Notes: generated by a model not told the origin, from the sequence alone. A stretch of 64,000 nt of DNA from Brevibacterium zhoupengii (GCF_021117425.1 NZ_CP088298.1:3658001-3722000), one strand, 5' to 3'; shown: positions 36,283-45,449, counted from the stretch's first letter. Numbers and translations are program-made.

Positions 36283-37836
36283 TCAATTCGGGGCAAGCGC
36301 GCCCTGTCGTTTCGCGCCATTCTCACCCGCTTTCGGCCATCCGGTCTGCAGCGGCTGAATCCGAACTTCTCCCGCCTCGGCGAGGACCTCTGCGATGGTC
36401 TGTCCGCGCCGGATGAGTGAGAACTCGATCTCGCCTTCGCCGAGGTGGTCGTGAGCTTCGGCGCCGAGGTGGTCGTGGACGTCGGCGTACGCGTCCACGG
36501 AGGCCGGGCTCACCCGGTACCCGAACACCGGAACCCGCGGGAGCAGGTTGTAGGAGAACGGGTTGGAGAAGTAGTAGGCGCCGGTGTCGGGCACGGCCAC
36601 GATGTCGCCGGCCTCGAGGCGCGGGAGCATGCGATCACGGGCGAGGAGGTCACCGGCGAAGCAGGCGGGGCCGGCGACATCGGTGGGCACCTCCTCGGCG
36701 GATTTGGGGGTGCCATCGGGGTCGAAGGGGAGGATCCGCAGCGGCCAGTCGGCGGGGGCGTAGGCCGTGCGGGTGGCGACCTGGACGCCGGCGTGGGTCA
36801 TGGCGATGCGGCGGTCACCGGTGGTCTTCGCGTATTCGACGTGGGTGAGGATGGTGCCAGCCTTGGCCAGCAGTGCGCGGCCGAATTCGGTGATGATGTC
36901 GAAGTCGAACAGGTCTGGGACCTGCTCTTCGAGCACGGCCCGGTATTCGGCGAAGGTCGGGGTGATGTCCTCCCCGGCGAAGTTCACAGGCAGTCCCCCG
37001 CCGATGTCGATGCGGGTGACCTGACGAGCGCTGCTGCGTCCGTCTGCCTGGGGTGATTCTGGATTCCGCTGCGCGGCGCGCGCGTTGACGTCCTGTGCCA
37101 GTTCGACGACGGCTTGGACACCCGCGGCGGCCTGGTCGAGGCTGATCCCCTGGGACCCCGAGTGGACGTGGATCTGGTTGAGCCAGGGGCGTGCCAGGTA
37201 GGCCTCGATGAGTGCCTCGCGAACCCCGGGGTCGGCCAGTCCGATGCCGAACTTCGAGGTCTGTGTGGCGGTGGACAGCGCACCGATCGTGCCCGTCCCC
37301 GACTGCGGATTGATCCGAATCCCTACCCTCGCCGAGGTGGCTGTCGAGTCTGGCATAGTCGCCGAGGTGGCTCGTCCTTCAAAGAGCGCATCGAGCCGCT
37401 CGAGTTCGGAGAAGTTGTCGATGTTCATCGACACCCCGAGGTCAACGGCGCGCTTGAGCTCACTCAGGGTTTTCGCTGGGGAGTCGAAGACGATGTTCTC
37501 CGGCGCGAAGCCGGCTGTCAGAGCCAGTTCGAGTTCTCCCGGGCTGGCGACCTCGCAGCCGGCACCCACCTCGGCGTAGTAGCGCAGCAGCGGCTGCAGT
37601 GGGACTGCTTTGCAGGCCACGGCGTGAAGGACGTCGTTGTCTCCGGCGAAGGCTGAGGTCAGGCGCTCGTATGCGGTTTCGACCTGAGCGAGATCGATGA
37701 GGCCGATGACCGGGGTCTCGTCGTCGAGCCTCGGCGTCGGAGATTCGGTGCCGCCTAACTCCGTGCTGTTCGCTACTGCTTTGATCGCTCGATCCCGGCT
37801 GACCTGGACCGACGGCCCCGACTGGCTGCTGCGCAT
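36283..37836 (-). CDS. fold-III PLP-dependent decarboxylase (DAP/ornithine decarboxylase-like)
   Basis: Protein of 517 residues with an N-terminal extension of about 45 residues. The alanine-racemase-like barrel carries the PLP Lys in HAVACKAVPL and GCEVASPGELELAL. The PLP-phosphate loop is TEFGRALLAKAG, where DAP decarboxylases have EPGR. The second-domain Cys motif is GPACFAGDLLARDR instead of CESxD, and GAYYFSNPFSYN matches the GAY...YN region. The key substrate-recognition Glu of the CESSD motif is missing, so the substrate probably differs from meso-DAP; a D-amino acid such as D-ornithine or D-lysine is a possibility. ATG 37836 has GAAGGA 4 bp upstream. Confidence 0.85.
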   Translation of the reverse strand: MRSSQSGPSVQVSRDRAIKAVANSTELGGTESPTPRLDDETPVIGLIDLAQVETAYERLTSAFAGDNDVLHAVACKAVPLQPLLRYYAEVGAGCEVASPGELELALTAGFAPENIVFDSPAKTLSELKRAVDLGVSMNIDNFSELERLDALFEGRATSATMPDSTATSARVGIRINPQSGTGTIGALSTATQTSKFGIGLADPGVREALIEAYLARPWLNQIHVHSGSQGISLDQAAAGVQAVVELAQDVNARAAQRNPESPQADGRSSARQVTRIDIGGGLPVNFAGEDITPTFAEYRAVLEEQVPDLFDFDIITEFGRALLAKAGTILTHVEYAKTTGDRRIAMTHAGVQVATRTAYAPADWPLRILPFDPDGTPKSAEEVPTDVAGPACFAGDLLARDRMLPRLEAGDIVAVPDTGAYYFSNPFSYNLLPRVPVFGYRVSPASVDAYADVHDHLGAEAHDHLGEGEIEFSLIRRGQTIAEVLAEAGEVRIQPLQTGWPKAGENGAKRQGALAPN

Positions 37837-37992
37837 ACTGTCCTTCGCTAGTGGTGTGGTGCCACTGTAGAACGCGGCCACCAGGACGAACGGACAATAA
37901 TCTGCCAAACTTCAGCGTGGTTCCTTGTGCGAAACGCACAGCTGACCGATGTGGGGGTCACCGCGGCAGCTGCCGTCGCCGAGGTCAGCTGG

Positions 37993-39663
37993 TCAAGCCT
38001 GCTCGCGGTCGAAGACGAGCACCGCGAACTCCAGCCACAGGCGTCCTGCGCGCTCTGCCGTCGACAGTCCCGTGATCTCTTCGATCCGATTGAGACGGTG
38101 CCGCAGCGAGTTCGTGTGCACATGCAGACGGCGGGATGCCTCGGCGGAGTTGCCGACGGTGGCGAAGTACACCCGCAGGGTTTCAAGCAGCTGCCCCTGG
38201 TGCTTCACATCATGATCGGCCAGCAATCGGGCAGGCTCGGTGATGCGAGGTCCCACAGAACGGAGAGCATCGGCGGCTTCGAGCCCGACGAGTTCGGCTG
38301 CGACGTCCTCGGCCGTCGCACCACGGACCAGGTCCTGGTCCGACGCGGACGCGGAGGCGGGCGCGGAGGCGGAGGCGGGCGCGGAGTCCTCCGAGTTGGA
38401 AGCGTCGCGCGCGGGCCTGCGGGTCAGCAGCGCGTCGACGACGTACACCGCCTCGGTCCACGAACGGTGCACGTGGTCCAGGCGCTCGACTGCGGTTCCC
38501 ACTCCGAAGTGCAGCGGCTCGGTCTGAGACAGGGACCGCTGCAGCGCCGAGACGACGTGGTCTCTGATGGCGGCGGCGGTGAGACTCTCACTCATGTGCA
38601 CGAGCACGGCCAGATGGCCGTCGGTCCCCACATGGGCGAGCACGGCATCGGCGAAGGCGGCCCGCAGATGAAACCTCAGCACGGGCTCTCGGTCGGGGGC
38701 CACCTCGGCGAAGGACAGGGTTGCGTAGTGCCCAGAGAAGGGCAGCGCGAGCAATGTTGCGGCCGGTCCCAAGTCCGGCGATCCGCCGAGGATCGAGCCG
38801 AGAGCCTCGCGGCGGATGCGCTTCTCGAACGGGGAGCGGCGCAGGGTCCGCAGCATCACCGGAACAGCCGCACGGGCGGCATCCCGGAGGACTTCGCGCA
38901 GGGACGCGGGATCCACCGCATCCGGGTAGGCGGCCCAGATCGTGCCGAGCAGCTCACCCTCGCTGCGCAGGGCGATGACCGACCGGGCAGGAGTAGTCCC
39001 GGCAGCCGGTCGCTCGACCACGTCGGTCGAACGGCGCACGACGTCGAGGAACCCGGATTTCTCGAGTTCTGCGATGCGCCAGTCGGGGATTGCTCCGGAG
39101 AGGATGGTCTCGCGTCGAATGTCATCGATCTCATCGCCGAGGTTGGAGTGCGCAAGCACTCGCGAGGCCGGGTCCTCGATCGTGATCGATGCACCCGTCA
39201 TCTCCGCGATGACCGCGGCCAGCGCACTGAGGTCATCGACATCTGGCCAGGCCAGGGCGCTCGAGGCACCCTCGTTGAGCTGCCGCAGATGGACCAGCAC
39301 CTCGGACCAGGTCACGCCGGTGGAGCGTTCCAGCAGAATGGGCGGCGCTGACGTGTCTGTCCCCTCGCCGAGGTGGGCGTGCGTTCCCGGCGAAACGACG
39401 AGTGCCGCGGCACCCGAGTACTGCGCACGGATCGTATTGAGCCTGCCTGGACTGTCCACGGTTTCGGTGACGAGGACGACTGCCCCTGCGAGTTCAGCGG
39501 GAGAACCCAGAACACCAACCGAAGCTCTGAGGTCGAGGTCGAGATCGAGGTCGAACTCGATGCGAGTGACTTCAACGTCGGTTTCGGCCTGGGTCAGGGG
39601 AAGCAGAAACCCCGCGGTCTCGCGCAACAGGCGGGAGACGCGCAGGGAATTCGATTCACTCAT
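37993..39663 (-). CDS. PucR/CdaR-family transcriptional regulator
   Basis: Protein of 556 residues. An N-terminal PucR-like sensory region is followed by a GGDEF-like/CdaR middle domain, and the C-terminal helix-turn-helix (about 490-550) holds GNSAEASRRLHVHTNSLRHRL, the hallmark of the family. A hydrophilic Ala/Ser repeat linker (about 420-445) and a DLDLDLDL run are low-complexity. TACAGT at 39670-39675 lies 6 bp before the ATG at 39663, suggesting a leaderless transcript. It is the first gene upstream of the decarboxylase-importer-peptidase run on the same strand, so it is the likely regulator of that cluster. Confidence 0.88.
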   Translation of the reverse strand: MSESNSLRVSRLLRETAGFLLPLTQAETDVEVTRIEFDLDLDLDLRASVGVLGSPAELAGAVVLVTETVDSPGRLNTIRAQYSGAAALVVSPGTHAHLGEGTDTSAPPILLERSTGVTWSEVLVHLRQLNEGASSALAWPDVDDLSALAAVIAEMTGASITIEDPASRVLAHSNLGDEIDDIRRETILSGAIPDWRIAELEKSGFLDVVRRSTDVVERPAAGTTPARSVIALRSEGELLGTIWAAYPDAVDPASLREVLRDAARAAVPVMLRTLRRSPFEKRIRREALGSILGGSPDLGPAATLLALPFSGHYATLSFAEVAPDREPVLRFHLRAAFADAVLAHVGTDGHLAVLVHMSESLTAAAIRDHVVSALQRSLSQTEPLHFGVGTAVERLDHVHRSWTEAVYVVDALLTRRPARDASNSEDSAPASASAPASASASDQDLVRGATAEDVAAELVGLEAADALRSVGPRITEPARLLADHDVKHQGQLLETLRVYFATVGNSAEASRRLHVHTNSLRHRLNRIEEITGLSTAERAGRLWLEFAVLVFDREQA

Positions 39664-39754
39664 ACACCCACTGTAGTCAACGGCGCACCCACACACCTCG
39701 TGACCCCGGCAGCTGCCGAACCTGATTGTGCTTCAGACATTCCGATGAACTTCG

Positions 39755-40450
39755 TCATTCCGGAACGTAGAACTTATGTTGGATGGCACGGATGACGAGT
39801 TGCGCCAGATTCTTCGCATCCAGCTTGATCCGCAGATTCCTGGCGTGGGACTTCACCGTATAGACGGTGACGACCTGTTGTGCGGCGATCTCCGAGTAAT
39901 CCATCCCCTCACAGATCTGACGCAGCAGGAGCTTCTCGCTCGGAGTCAGAGTCGGCACCGCGCTCGAACCGTCCGAGGCGATGTCGCCGCTGATCATGAT
40001 GTCCTCCGCCAAGGATCGCAGCAGGGCCGGAGACTCTCCAGCGACTGCCGCTCGCGCGACGCGAACGAGTTCGGCATCTGTGGCGGACTTGTTCACCGCC
40101 GCTATCGCACCGGCCTCGAGAGCTCGTGTGATGCCCGGCCCGGGCGAAACAGTGGTCAGCACAACGATCGTCGCCTCCGGGTCGAGACACATGATCTCCC
40201 TGGCCGCATCGACGCCGCTCATACCCGGATGCATGTTGACATCCATGAGGACAAGATCCGGGCGATGGCGATCGAACGCTTCGATTGCGTCCTCACCGGA
40301 GTGCTGAGGTTCGAGAACTGTGAACCCTCCGTCGTCGACAAGAGCTGCCGCCACGGCTCTCGTCGTCCACGAATCGTCGTCGACGATGAGCACGACTATG
40401 CGATCGTCTGCTGGCGAGCTGTCGATCTCCGACCCGACCAAACCGCTCAC
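39755..40450 (-). CDS. NarL/LuxR-type response regulator
   Basis: Protein of 231 residues. The receiver domain has the acidic pair LIVDDDSW and the phospho-acceptor Asp in LVLMDVNMHPGMSG, with a switch Thr in VVLTTVSPG. The C-terminal LuxR helix-turn-helix (LTPSEKLLLRQICEGMDYSEIA) follows. It overlaps the partner kinase by 4 bp. Target genes are unknown; the neighbouring pucR gene lies 91 bp downstream on the same strand. Confidence 0.9.
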   Translation of the reverse strand: MSGLVGSEIDSSPADDRIVVLIVDDDSWTTRAVAAALVDDGGFTVLEPQHSGEDAIEAFDRHRPDLVLMDVNMHPGMSGVDAAREIMCLDPEATIVVLTTVSPGPGITRALEAGAIAAVNKSATDAELVRVARAAVAGESPALLRSLAEDIMISGDIASDGSSAVPTLTPSEKLLLRQICEGMDYSEIAAQQVVTVYTVKSHARNLRIKLDAKNLAQLVIRAIQHKFYVPE

Positions 40451-41748
40451 ACCCTCTCGCTCTTCGCCGCCGATACGTCGCGGTCGGCACTCGTTCCGAG
40501 AGGCGCTGCAGAGGACTCCGCTGCGGTGAAATCGTCGCGGGCACAGACTGCGTCAACCTCGTCTCCGTCACCCGAGGCGTGAAACCTGAGTGGCTGAACG
40601 ACTTCGACGACGACGCGCCCCTGGTGAGTCGATCCCGTGGTGCAAGACCCGCCCAAAGCCTGAGCGCGCCGACTGAGAGATCGAGGCGGACGCGTCAGCG
40701 ACGCCGCAGCCTCATTCTCCGTGCGGAAACGCAGGACAGCCGCGTCAGGTCCCTCACGATCCACGTCCACGGTCAGACTCGATTCGGTTCCCGGCAGGGA
40801 GTGTCGGATGACGTTCGTCGCCAGCTCCCGCATGATTGCGGTGAAATGTGCTCCCAGCACCGGGGAGGCAAATCGGGGCAAGGTGCCGACATTGAGCGTC
40901 AACGACACACCGCCGGCGGCACAGCCGTTCTCAATGGACGTGGCCAGTGCCTTCGCCTCGGCCTGCAGCCGAATCCTGGTCTGTCGCTCGTCTCCGTCAC
41001 TGAGTTGAGTGACGAGCTGGCGCAGGCGCTTCGACGCCTCGGTGTTGACCAGGGCGAGCTCGGCGAGCTGACGGTTGGTGCCGAGATCCCGCGACCCCCT
41101 GGCCAATGCCTTGATGATTGCGCCCTCTGTTGCGAGTGAGTTCGAGATTGTGTCGTGCATATCGCTGGTGAAGCGAGCACGCAACGACTCCACGGCCTGC
41201 TGGTGTTCCACGGCGGCGCGCTCCCGGCGACGGATCTCGCGTTGGATCCTCAGTTCGACGAATCCGGCGGCCAAACCGATCAGTGAGTACGTGAGCCAGC
41301 CGTATCCGAAGTCGATGAACCCCGCAATGCCGCCGTCGTAGGCCGCCAGCTCGGTGCACGTGATGAGATAGACGACCAGTCCCACTGTGCCGATGGCAGA
41401 GCCGACCCAACGCCGGTGGCTGAGCAGTACAGCAATGGCGAAGATGAGCGCCTCGGGGAACATATTCTCCAGGTCGGGATAGAGCACGACGAAGACGAGG
41501 CTCAGCCCTGTCGAGACGAACACCGTCGCCAAAGGGAGAAACGGGGAGAGAACGATCAGAGCATAGGCACAGACGAGGAGGACCATGTATCGAGGTTCAT
41601 CGATCTCGAACGATCCCGGAATCAGCACAGTCAGCCCCATGATGAGTGCAAGAAGCCGCATAGGCAGATCCACGAAGCGCCGTCCACGGAATACGAGCCA
41701 CAATCTGTTGGGCGTACTCATGGTGCCGTCGTCTGTCGCTGATGTCAT
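40447..41748 (-). CDS. NarL-family sensor kinase with a degenerate ATPase
   Basis: Protein of about 433 residues. Five or so membrane helices span residues 20-160, then a HisKA_3 segment with the phospho-acceptor His in TSDMHDTISNSLATEG. The N box is recognisable (ATNVIRHSLPG), but I cannot find the DxGxG and GxGL G boxes; the matching region reads RFRTENEAAASLTRPP then AQALGGSCTTGS. It may be a weak kinase, a phosphatase or ligand-controlled. The ATG at 41748 is chosen; an ATG nine codons later (41721) is also possible. Confidence 0.8.
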   Translation of the reverse strand: MTSATDDGTMSTPNRLWLVFRGRRFVDLPMRLLALIMGLTVLIPGSFEIDEPRYMVLLVCAYALIVLSPFLPLATVFVSTGLSLVFVVLYPDLENMFPEALIFAIAVLLSHRRWVGSAIGTVGLVVYLITCTELAAYDGGIAGFIDFGYGWLTYSLIGLAAGFVELRIQREIRRRERAAVEHQQAVESLRARFTSDMHDTISNSLATEGAIIKALARGSRDLGTNRQLAELALVNTEASKRLRQLVTQLSDGDERQTRIRLQAEAKALATSIENGCAAGGVSLTLNVGTLPRFASPVLGAHFTAIMRELATNVIRHSLPGTESSLTVDVDREGPDAAVLRFRTENEAAASLTRPPRSLSRRAQALGGSCTTGSTHQGRVVVEVVQPLRFHASGDGDEVDAVCARDDFTAAESSAAPLGTSADRDVSAAKSERV

Positions 41749-41903
41749 GGAGCCTATTGTGCTATACCCTCGTTCCCGCCGTAGCCGGCGGATCTCATAC
41801 TTACGTGCGATGCCCGTTCGCGGCAAGCAGGCTAGCCTTGCAAAGGCACTCCCCACAGCAGCACGCCCCTCGTGCACAACCCGGACCATCCCCCTTTGGA
41901 ACC

Positions 41904-41942
41904 GGTGATATCACCCCGTCTCCTTGACCTGGTGATATCACC
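41904..41942. promoter_or_regulatory. paired 12-bp palindromes, candidate operator
   Basis: The perfect palindrome GGTGATATCACC occurs at 41904-41915 and 41931-41942, with starts 27 bp apart, in the otherwise empty gap upstream of the sensor kinase gene. Two identical sites at that spacing suggest a dimeric regulator, identity unknown. Confidence 0.6.
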
Positions 41943-41968
41943 GCGGTTGAGCACCACTCCACAACACG

Positions 41969-42016
41969 CTGACGGCGGCCCAGCTACCAAGTACTTGGTA
42001 GCTGGGCCGCCGTCAG
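41969..42016. terminator. 24-bp perfect palindrome, gabT terminator
   Basis: Arms 41969-41992 and 41993-42016 are exact complements with no spacer (a 48-bp perfect palindrome), 52 bp after the gabT stop. No T-tract. Confidence 0.85.
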
Positions 42017-42068
42017 GTTCTGGAGCGAGTTTGGGCGCTCTGGCTCAGGTCGAGCCTGGGACTTCTCC

Positions 42069-43433
42069 TCAGCCGAGGATCTCGCCGAGGCCTGCTTCGA
42101 TGACGTCGAATGCCTCATTGAGCAGTTCGTCGGAGATCGCCAGCGGTGGCAGGAAACGCAGGATGTTGCCGAAGGTTCCCGTGGTGAGCACGAGGACGCC
42201 GTTGTTCGCACAGTAGTCGGCGATCTTCTTGACCAGGTCGGGGTTCGGATCGATCGAGTCGTGCGCGACGAACTCGGCGGCGATCATGGCACCACGGCCG
42301 CGGATGTCACCGACCTCCGGATACGTGCTCTGGAGCTTGGTGAGACGTTCGGTGATGATCTCGCCGATGTGAGTGGCGTTCTCAACGAGGCCGTCGTTTT
42401 CGTAGGACTCGATGGCGCCCAGGGCAGCCGCACAGGCGACAGGGTTGCCGCCGTAGGTGCCGCCGAGGCGACCCGGTCCGACCGAGTCCATGATCTCCGC
42501 GCGACCGGTCACGGCCGAGAGCGGCAGACCGCCGGCGATGCCCTTCGCCGTGGTGATGAGGTCGGGGACGATGCCCTCCCATTCGGAGGCGAACATCTTG
42601 CCCGTGCGAGCGAAGCCGGCCTGGACCTCGTCGGCGACGAAGACGATGCCCTTCTCGCGGGCGTACTCGACCAGCGTCGGCAGGAAGCCTTCGGCCGGGA
42701 CGATGAAGCCGCCCTCACCCTGGATGGGTTCGATGACGATCGCGGCGACGTATTCGGAGCCGATCTGCTTCTCGATCATGGTGATGACGCGCTTGGCCGC
42801 ATCCTCGCCGCTGACCTTGGTGCCGGCCGCGTCGTTGTCGCGGAACGGGTAGGACATGGGGGCGCGGTAGACCTCACCGGCGAACGGACCGAAACCGGCC
42901 TTGTAGGGAGCGGCCTTCGCGGTCATCGACATGGTCAGGTTGGTGCGACCGTGGTAGGCGTGGTCGAACACGACGACCGCATCGCGGCCGGTGTGGGCAC
43001 GGGCGATCTTGACGGCGTTCTCGACAGCCTCGGCGCCGGAGTTGAGCAGGATCGAACGCTTCTCGTGATCGCCGGGTGTCAGGCGGTTGAGCGCCTCGGC
43101 AACCTCGACATAACCCTCGTACGGATTGACCATGAAGCAGGTGTGGGTGAACGCTTCGAGCTGTTCTGTTGCACCCTTGACCACGCGGGGGTTCGAGTTT
43201 CCGGCGGTCGTCACGGCGATGCCTGCACCCAGGTCGATGATCTGGTTGCCGTCGACGTCCTTGAGGATTCCGCCGCCGGCGGCGACGATATAGGCGGGCA
43301 GGCTCGAGCCGACTCCCGGTGCTACTGCCGACTTGCGTCGTTCCTCGATCTCACGGGACTTCGGCCCGGGGATCTCGGTGACGATCTTACGTTCCTGCGG
43401 CAGAGCTTCGCCGCCAATTTCCAAAGCTGTCAT
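42069..43433 (-). CDS. gabT: 4-aminobutyrate aminotransferase
   Basis: Class III PLP aminotransferase of 454 residues. The conserved stretch VFVADEVQAGFARTGKMFA holds the PLP Asp, and TTAKGIAGGLPLSAV holds the Schiff-base Lys (about 300). NSGAEAVENAVKIAR binds the PLP phosphate. It converts GABA and 2-oxoglutarate to succinic semialdehyde and glutamate; no succinate-semialdehyde dehydrogenase is adjacent. The promoter is clear and apparently leaderless. Other omega-amino acids such as 5-aminovalerate are possible substrates. Confidence 0.9.
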   Translation of the reverse strand: MTALEIGGEALPQERKIVTEIPGPKSREIEERRKSAVAPGVGSSLPAYIVAAGGGILKDVDGNQIIDLGAGIAVTTAGNSNPRVVKGATEQLEAFTHTCFMVNPYEGYVEVAEALNRLTPGDHEKRSILLNSGAEAVENAVKIARAHTGRDAVVVFDHAYHGRTNLTMSMTAKAAPYKAGFGPFAGEVYRAPMSYPFRDNDAAGTKVSGEDAAKRVITMIEKQIGSEYVAAIVIEPIQGEGGFIVPAEGFLPTLVEYAREKGIVFVADEVQAGFARTGKMFASEWEGIVPDLITTAKGIAGGLPLSAVTGRAEIMDSVGPGRLGGTYGGNPVACAAALGAIESYENDGLVENATHIGEIITERLTKLQSTYPEVGDIRGRGAMIAAEFVAHDSIDPNPDLVKKIADYCANNGVLVLTTGTFGNILRFLPPLAISDELLNEAFDVIEAGLGEILG

Positions 43434-43440
43434 AACGAGA

Positions 43441-43470
43441 AGATTAGAGCCTATCGACGGTTCTTGTCAC
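43441..43470 (-). promoter_or_regulatory. gabT promoter, leaderless
   Basis: On the minus strand GTGACA (43465-43470) and TAATCT (43441-43446) are spaced 18 bp; the ATG follows 7 bp after the -10 box. No Shine-Dalgarno is present. Confidence 0.6.
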
Positions 43471-43640
43471 TTACCGTCCGCAGGCTGGTCAGATCACGTG
43501 AAACTCGGAACCAGACGATGCGGATTCCGTTGCCGTCGGTGCAGCTGTCAGAGCATGCAGAACGTGCTCACACAACGGTTCCAGACCGCTGAGCGAACCG
43601 AGGCTGCAGATTCACCCGCGGTTTCCGTCGAGGTCGAAAT

Positions 43641-44843
43641 TCAGCGGTTCTGATTGCGCATGTCGACGTCTCTGTTGCGGCTGGGCAGGTCGAGATCGTG
43701 TTCGCGCACGGGCGCGACGATCGTCTCCTGAGCTCCGACCACACGGGCCGCATCCTCACCGAGATCGAAGCTGAGCTCCGCCTCGGCGGAGAGATTGCGC
43801 TTGACCACTGCCAAACCGATCGGACCCAGCTCCCAGTGGAGGGCGACCGAGGACAGCTGACCCACGGAACGCTCGGCTCCGCGGACCTCAGCGAGCACCT
43901 CGGCGCCGGCTTCGGGCTGAATGTGCCCGGATCCGTCGAGATGGACGAAGACGAGCCGACGAGGCGGCTGGCCGAGGTTGTGCACGCGTGCCACGGCCTC
44001 CTGGCCGCGGTAGCAGCCCTTGGCCAGGTGCACCGAGGTGCGCAGAAGATCGAGTTCGCCGACGAGCGACTTGTGGTCGATTTCGTTCACACCGGGACGC
44101 CAAGCGGCGATCCGCAGTGCTTCCCAAGCGTTGTAGCCGGCCATCGTGAAATCATTCGCCGAGGCGGCCCGCAGGTCAGCGCGGGCGATGATGCCGATGA
44201 CGAACTGGGTCTCGAGCCCGGGGTGATCCTCCCCTGCCACTCCGAGGCCGAGATCAACCTGAGCGTACGAGGCCGAGCCGGTCCCGATGTGCGGCCAGGG
44301 GTCAGTCCACAGCTGGGTCACCGGCAGGCTGTCCGGCAGGGTGACGAGTGCGCCGATGCATTGGAACTCGTCGCTGACGTCCTCGATCGTCACCCGCATC
44401 ATGAAGACCATCTTGCGCAGGAATTCGAGGGTGTCGTCGGTGCGCAGCTCGCTGATCGCCCACAGCGATTCGCCGTCGTCGACGAGCTTCAGCCAGCCTT
44501 CGATGCGGCCGTTCGGGTCAAGGACCAGAGTCTCTGTGGCCACGCCCGGGGCGAGTGTGTCGAGCTTCTGCGTGGTGATGGAGTTCAGCCAGGTGAGGCG
44601 ATCTGCTCCGCTCAGACGCAGAACACGCAGATGAGGCAGATCGACGATCGCGCCCTTTTCCAGCAGTGCCCGCTGTTCACGCAGCGGTGAACCGTAGTGC
44701 AGCGGCGTGTGCGCCAGTTCGCCTTCGCCTACGACCGCGGTGGAGCTCAGCGGACGGCTCAGCGATGAGGGACGCGACTGCGCTGCCTGTGTCTCTGCAG
44801 CGTCGGCTTCGCCGTCATGTGCGTTCGAGTCGGGGTCGACCAT
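43641..44843 (-). CDS. ygfZ: YgfZ/GcvT-like folate-binding protein
   Basis: Protein of 400 residues related to the T protein of glycine cleavage. The signature KGCYRGQEAVARVHNLG, diagnostic for YgfZ, holds the conserved Cys. YgfZ uses folate to support iron-sulfur cluster assembly. The N-terminal ~35 residues are a variable acidic extension. ATG 44843 lies one base after the stop of the nitrobindin-like gene, whereas a TTG three codons earlier is less likely. A 207-bp interval (43434-43640) separates it from gabT and contains that gene's promoter. Confidence 0.9.
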   Translation of the reverse strand: MVDPDSNAHDGEADAAETQAAQSRPSSLSRPLSSTAVVGEGELAHTPLHYGSPLREQRALLEKGAIVDLPHLRVLRLSGADRLTWLNSITTQKLDTLAPGVATETLVLDPNGRIEGWLKLVDDGESLWAISELRTDDTLEFLRKMVFMMRVTIEDVSDEFQCIGALVTLPDSLPVTQLWTDPWPHIGTGSASYAQVDLGLGVAGEDHPGLETQFVIGIIARADLRAASANDFTMAGYNAWEALRIAAWRPGVNEIDHKSLVGELDLLRTSVHLAKGCYRGQEAVARVHNLGQPPRRLVFVHLDGSGHIQPEAGAEVLAEVRGAERSVGQLSSVALHWELGPIGLAVVKRNLSAEAELSFDLGEDAARVVGAQETIVAPVREHDLDLPSRNRDVDMRNQNR

Positions 44844-44844
44844 T

Positions 44845-45444
44845 TCAGGCAATCTTCTTCAGTCGGGCTGAGGAGTGGGTGGCGAGTTCGTGACCCAGCG
44901 CGGCCATGTCCCAGGCCCACATCAGCTCTCCTCCGACGAGGCCGTACATGCGGGTCGAGGCCGTGTACTCCTTCGCGGTCTTGGTCCGGGCGACGACGTC
45001 GGTGGAGAGGTCGATGCGCGGTCCCTTCACGTGACCTGCGTAGAGTTCCATCACTCCGTGAGGGTGGACGATCTCGGCTTCGATCTCGAATCCATCGTCG
45101 TTGGTGCGCAGAGTCTCCACGGCAGCCGCCGTGGTGAAGCTCGGGTCCTCGGTCGGAATGAGCATTCCCGGGCCCACGTCACCGGCATCGCGCGGACGCA
45201 CGAGCTGCCAGATCCCCGTCTCCAGGGTCAGCGTCGACTCCAATTCGCCGTCTTCACTCAGCAGCCACGCATGCGCGGTGTACTGCAGGAACGGAGTTCC
45301 GGGGTGGGCGGTGAATTCGACGCGCTGCCCGAACTGCTTCTCAGGGGTGTCTGCGTAGCCGACGACTCCGACACCTTCCCACGAACCGATCAGCCAGGAC
45401 AGGGGAACGAGCTCGGGATGTACCGAGGAATCAAGTTCGATCAT
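44845..45444 (-). CDS. nitrobindin-like heme-binding beta-barrel (FABP family)
   Basis: Protein of 199 residues of the DUF1794/THAP4 nitrobindin-like family. The GSWEGVGVVGY motif near the N-terminus closes the barrel, and a C-terminal GHELATHSSARL holds the His that would bind heme iron. Family members bind ferric heme and isomerise peroxynitrite; this is by homology only. Its start is 5 bp after a 38-residue membrane miniprotein gene, and its stop is 1 bp before ygfZ, so these form an operon. Confidence 0.88.
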   Translation of the reverse strand: MIELDSSVHPELVPLSWLIGSWEGVGVVGYADTPEKQFGQRVEFTAHPGTPFLQYTAHAWLLSEDGELESTLTLETGIWQLVRPRDAGDVGPGMLIPTEDPSFTTAAAVETLRTNDDGFEIEAEIVHPHGVMELYAGHVKGPRIDLSTDVVARTKTAKEYTASTRMYGLVGGELMWAWDMAALGHELATHSSARLKKIA

Positions 45445-45449
45445 TGAGT

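Noticed and set aside
41815..41845. DtxR/IdeR-type iron box near AGGCTAGCCT
   Set aside because: The core palindrome is short and the flanks do not match the iron-box pattern; no iron genes adjoin.
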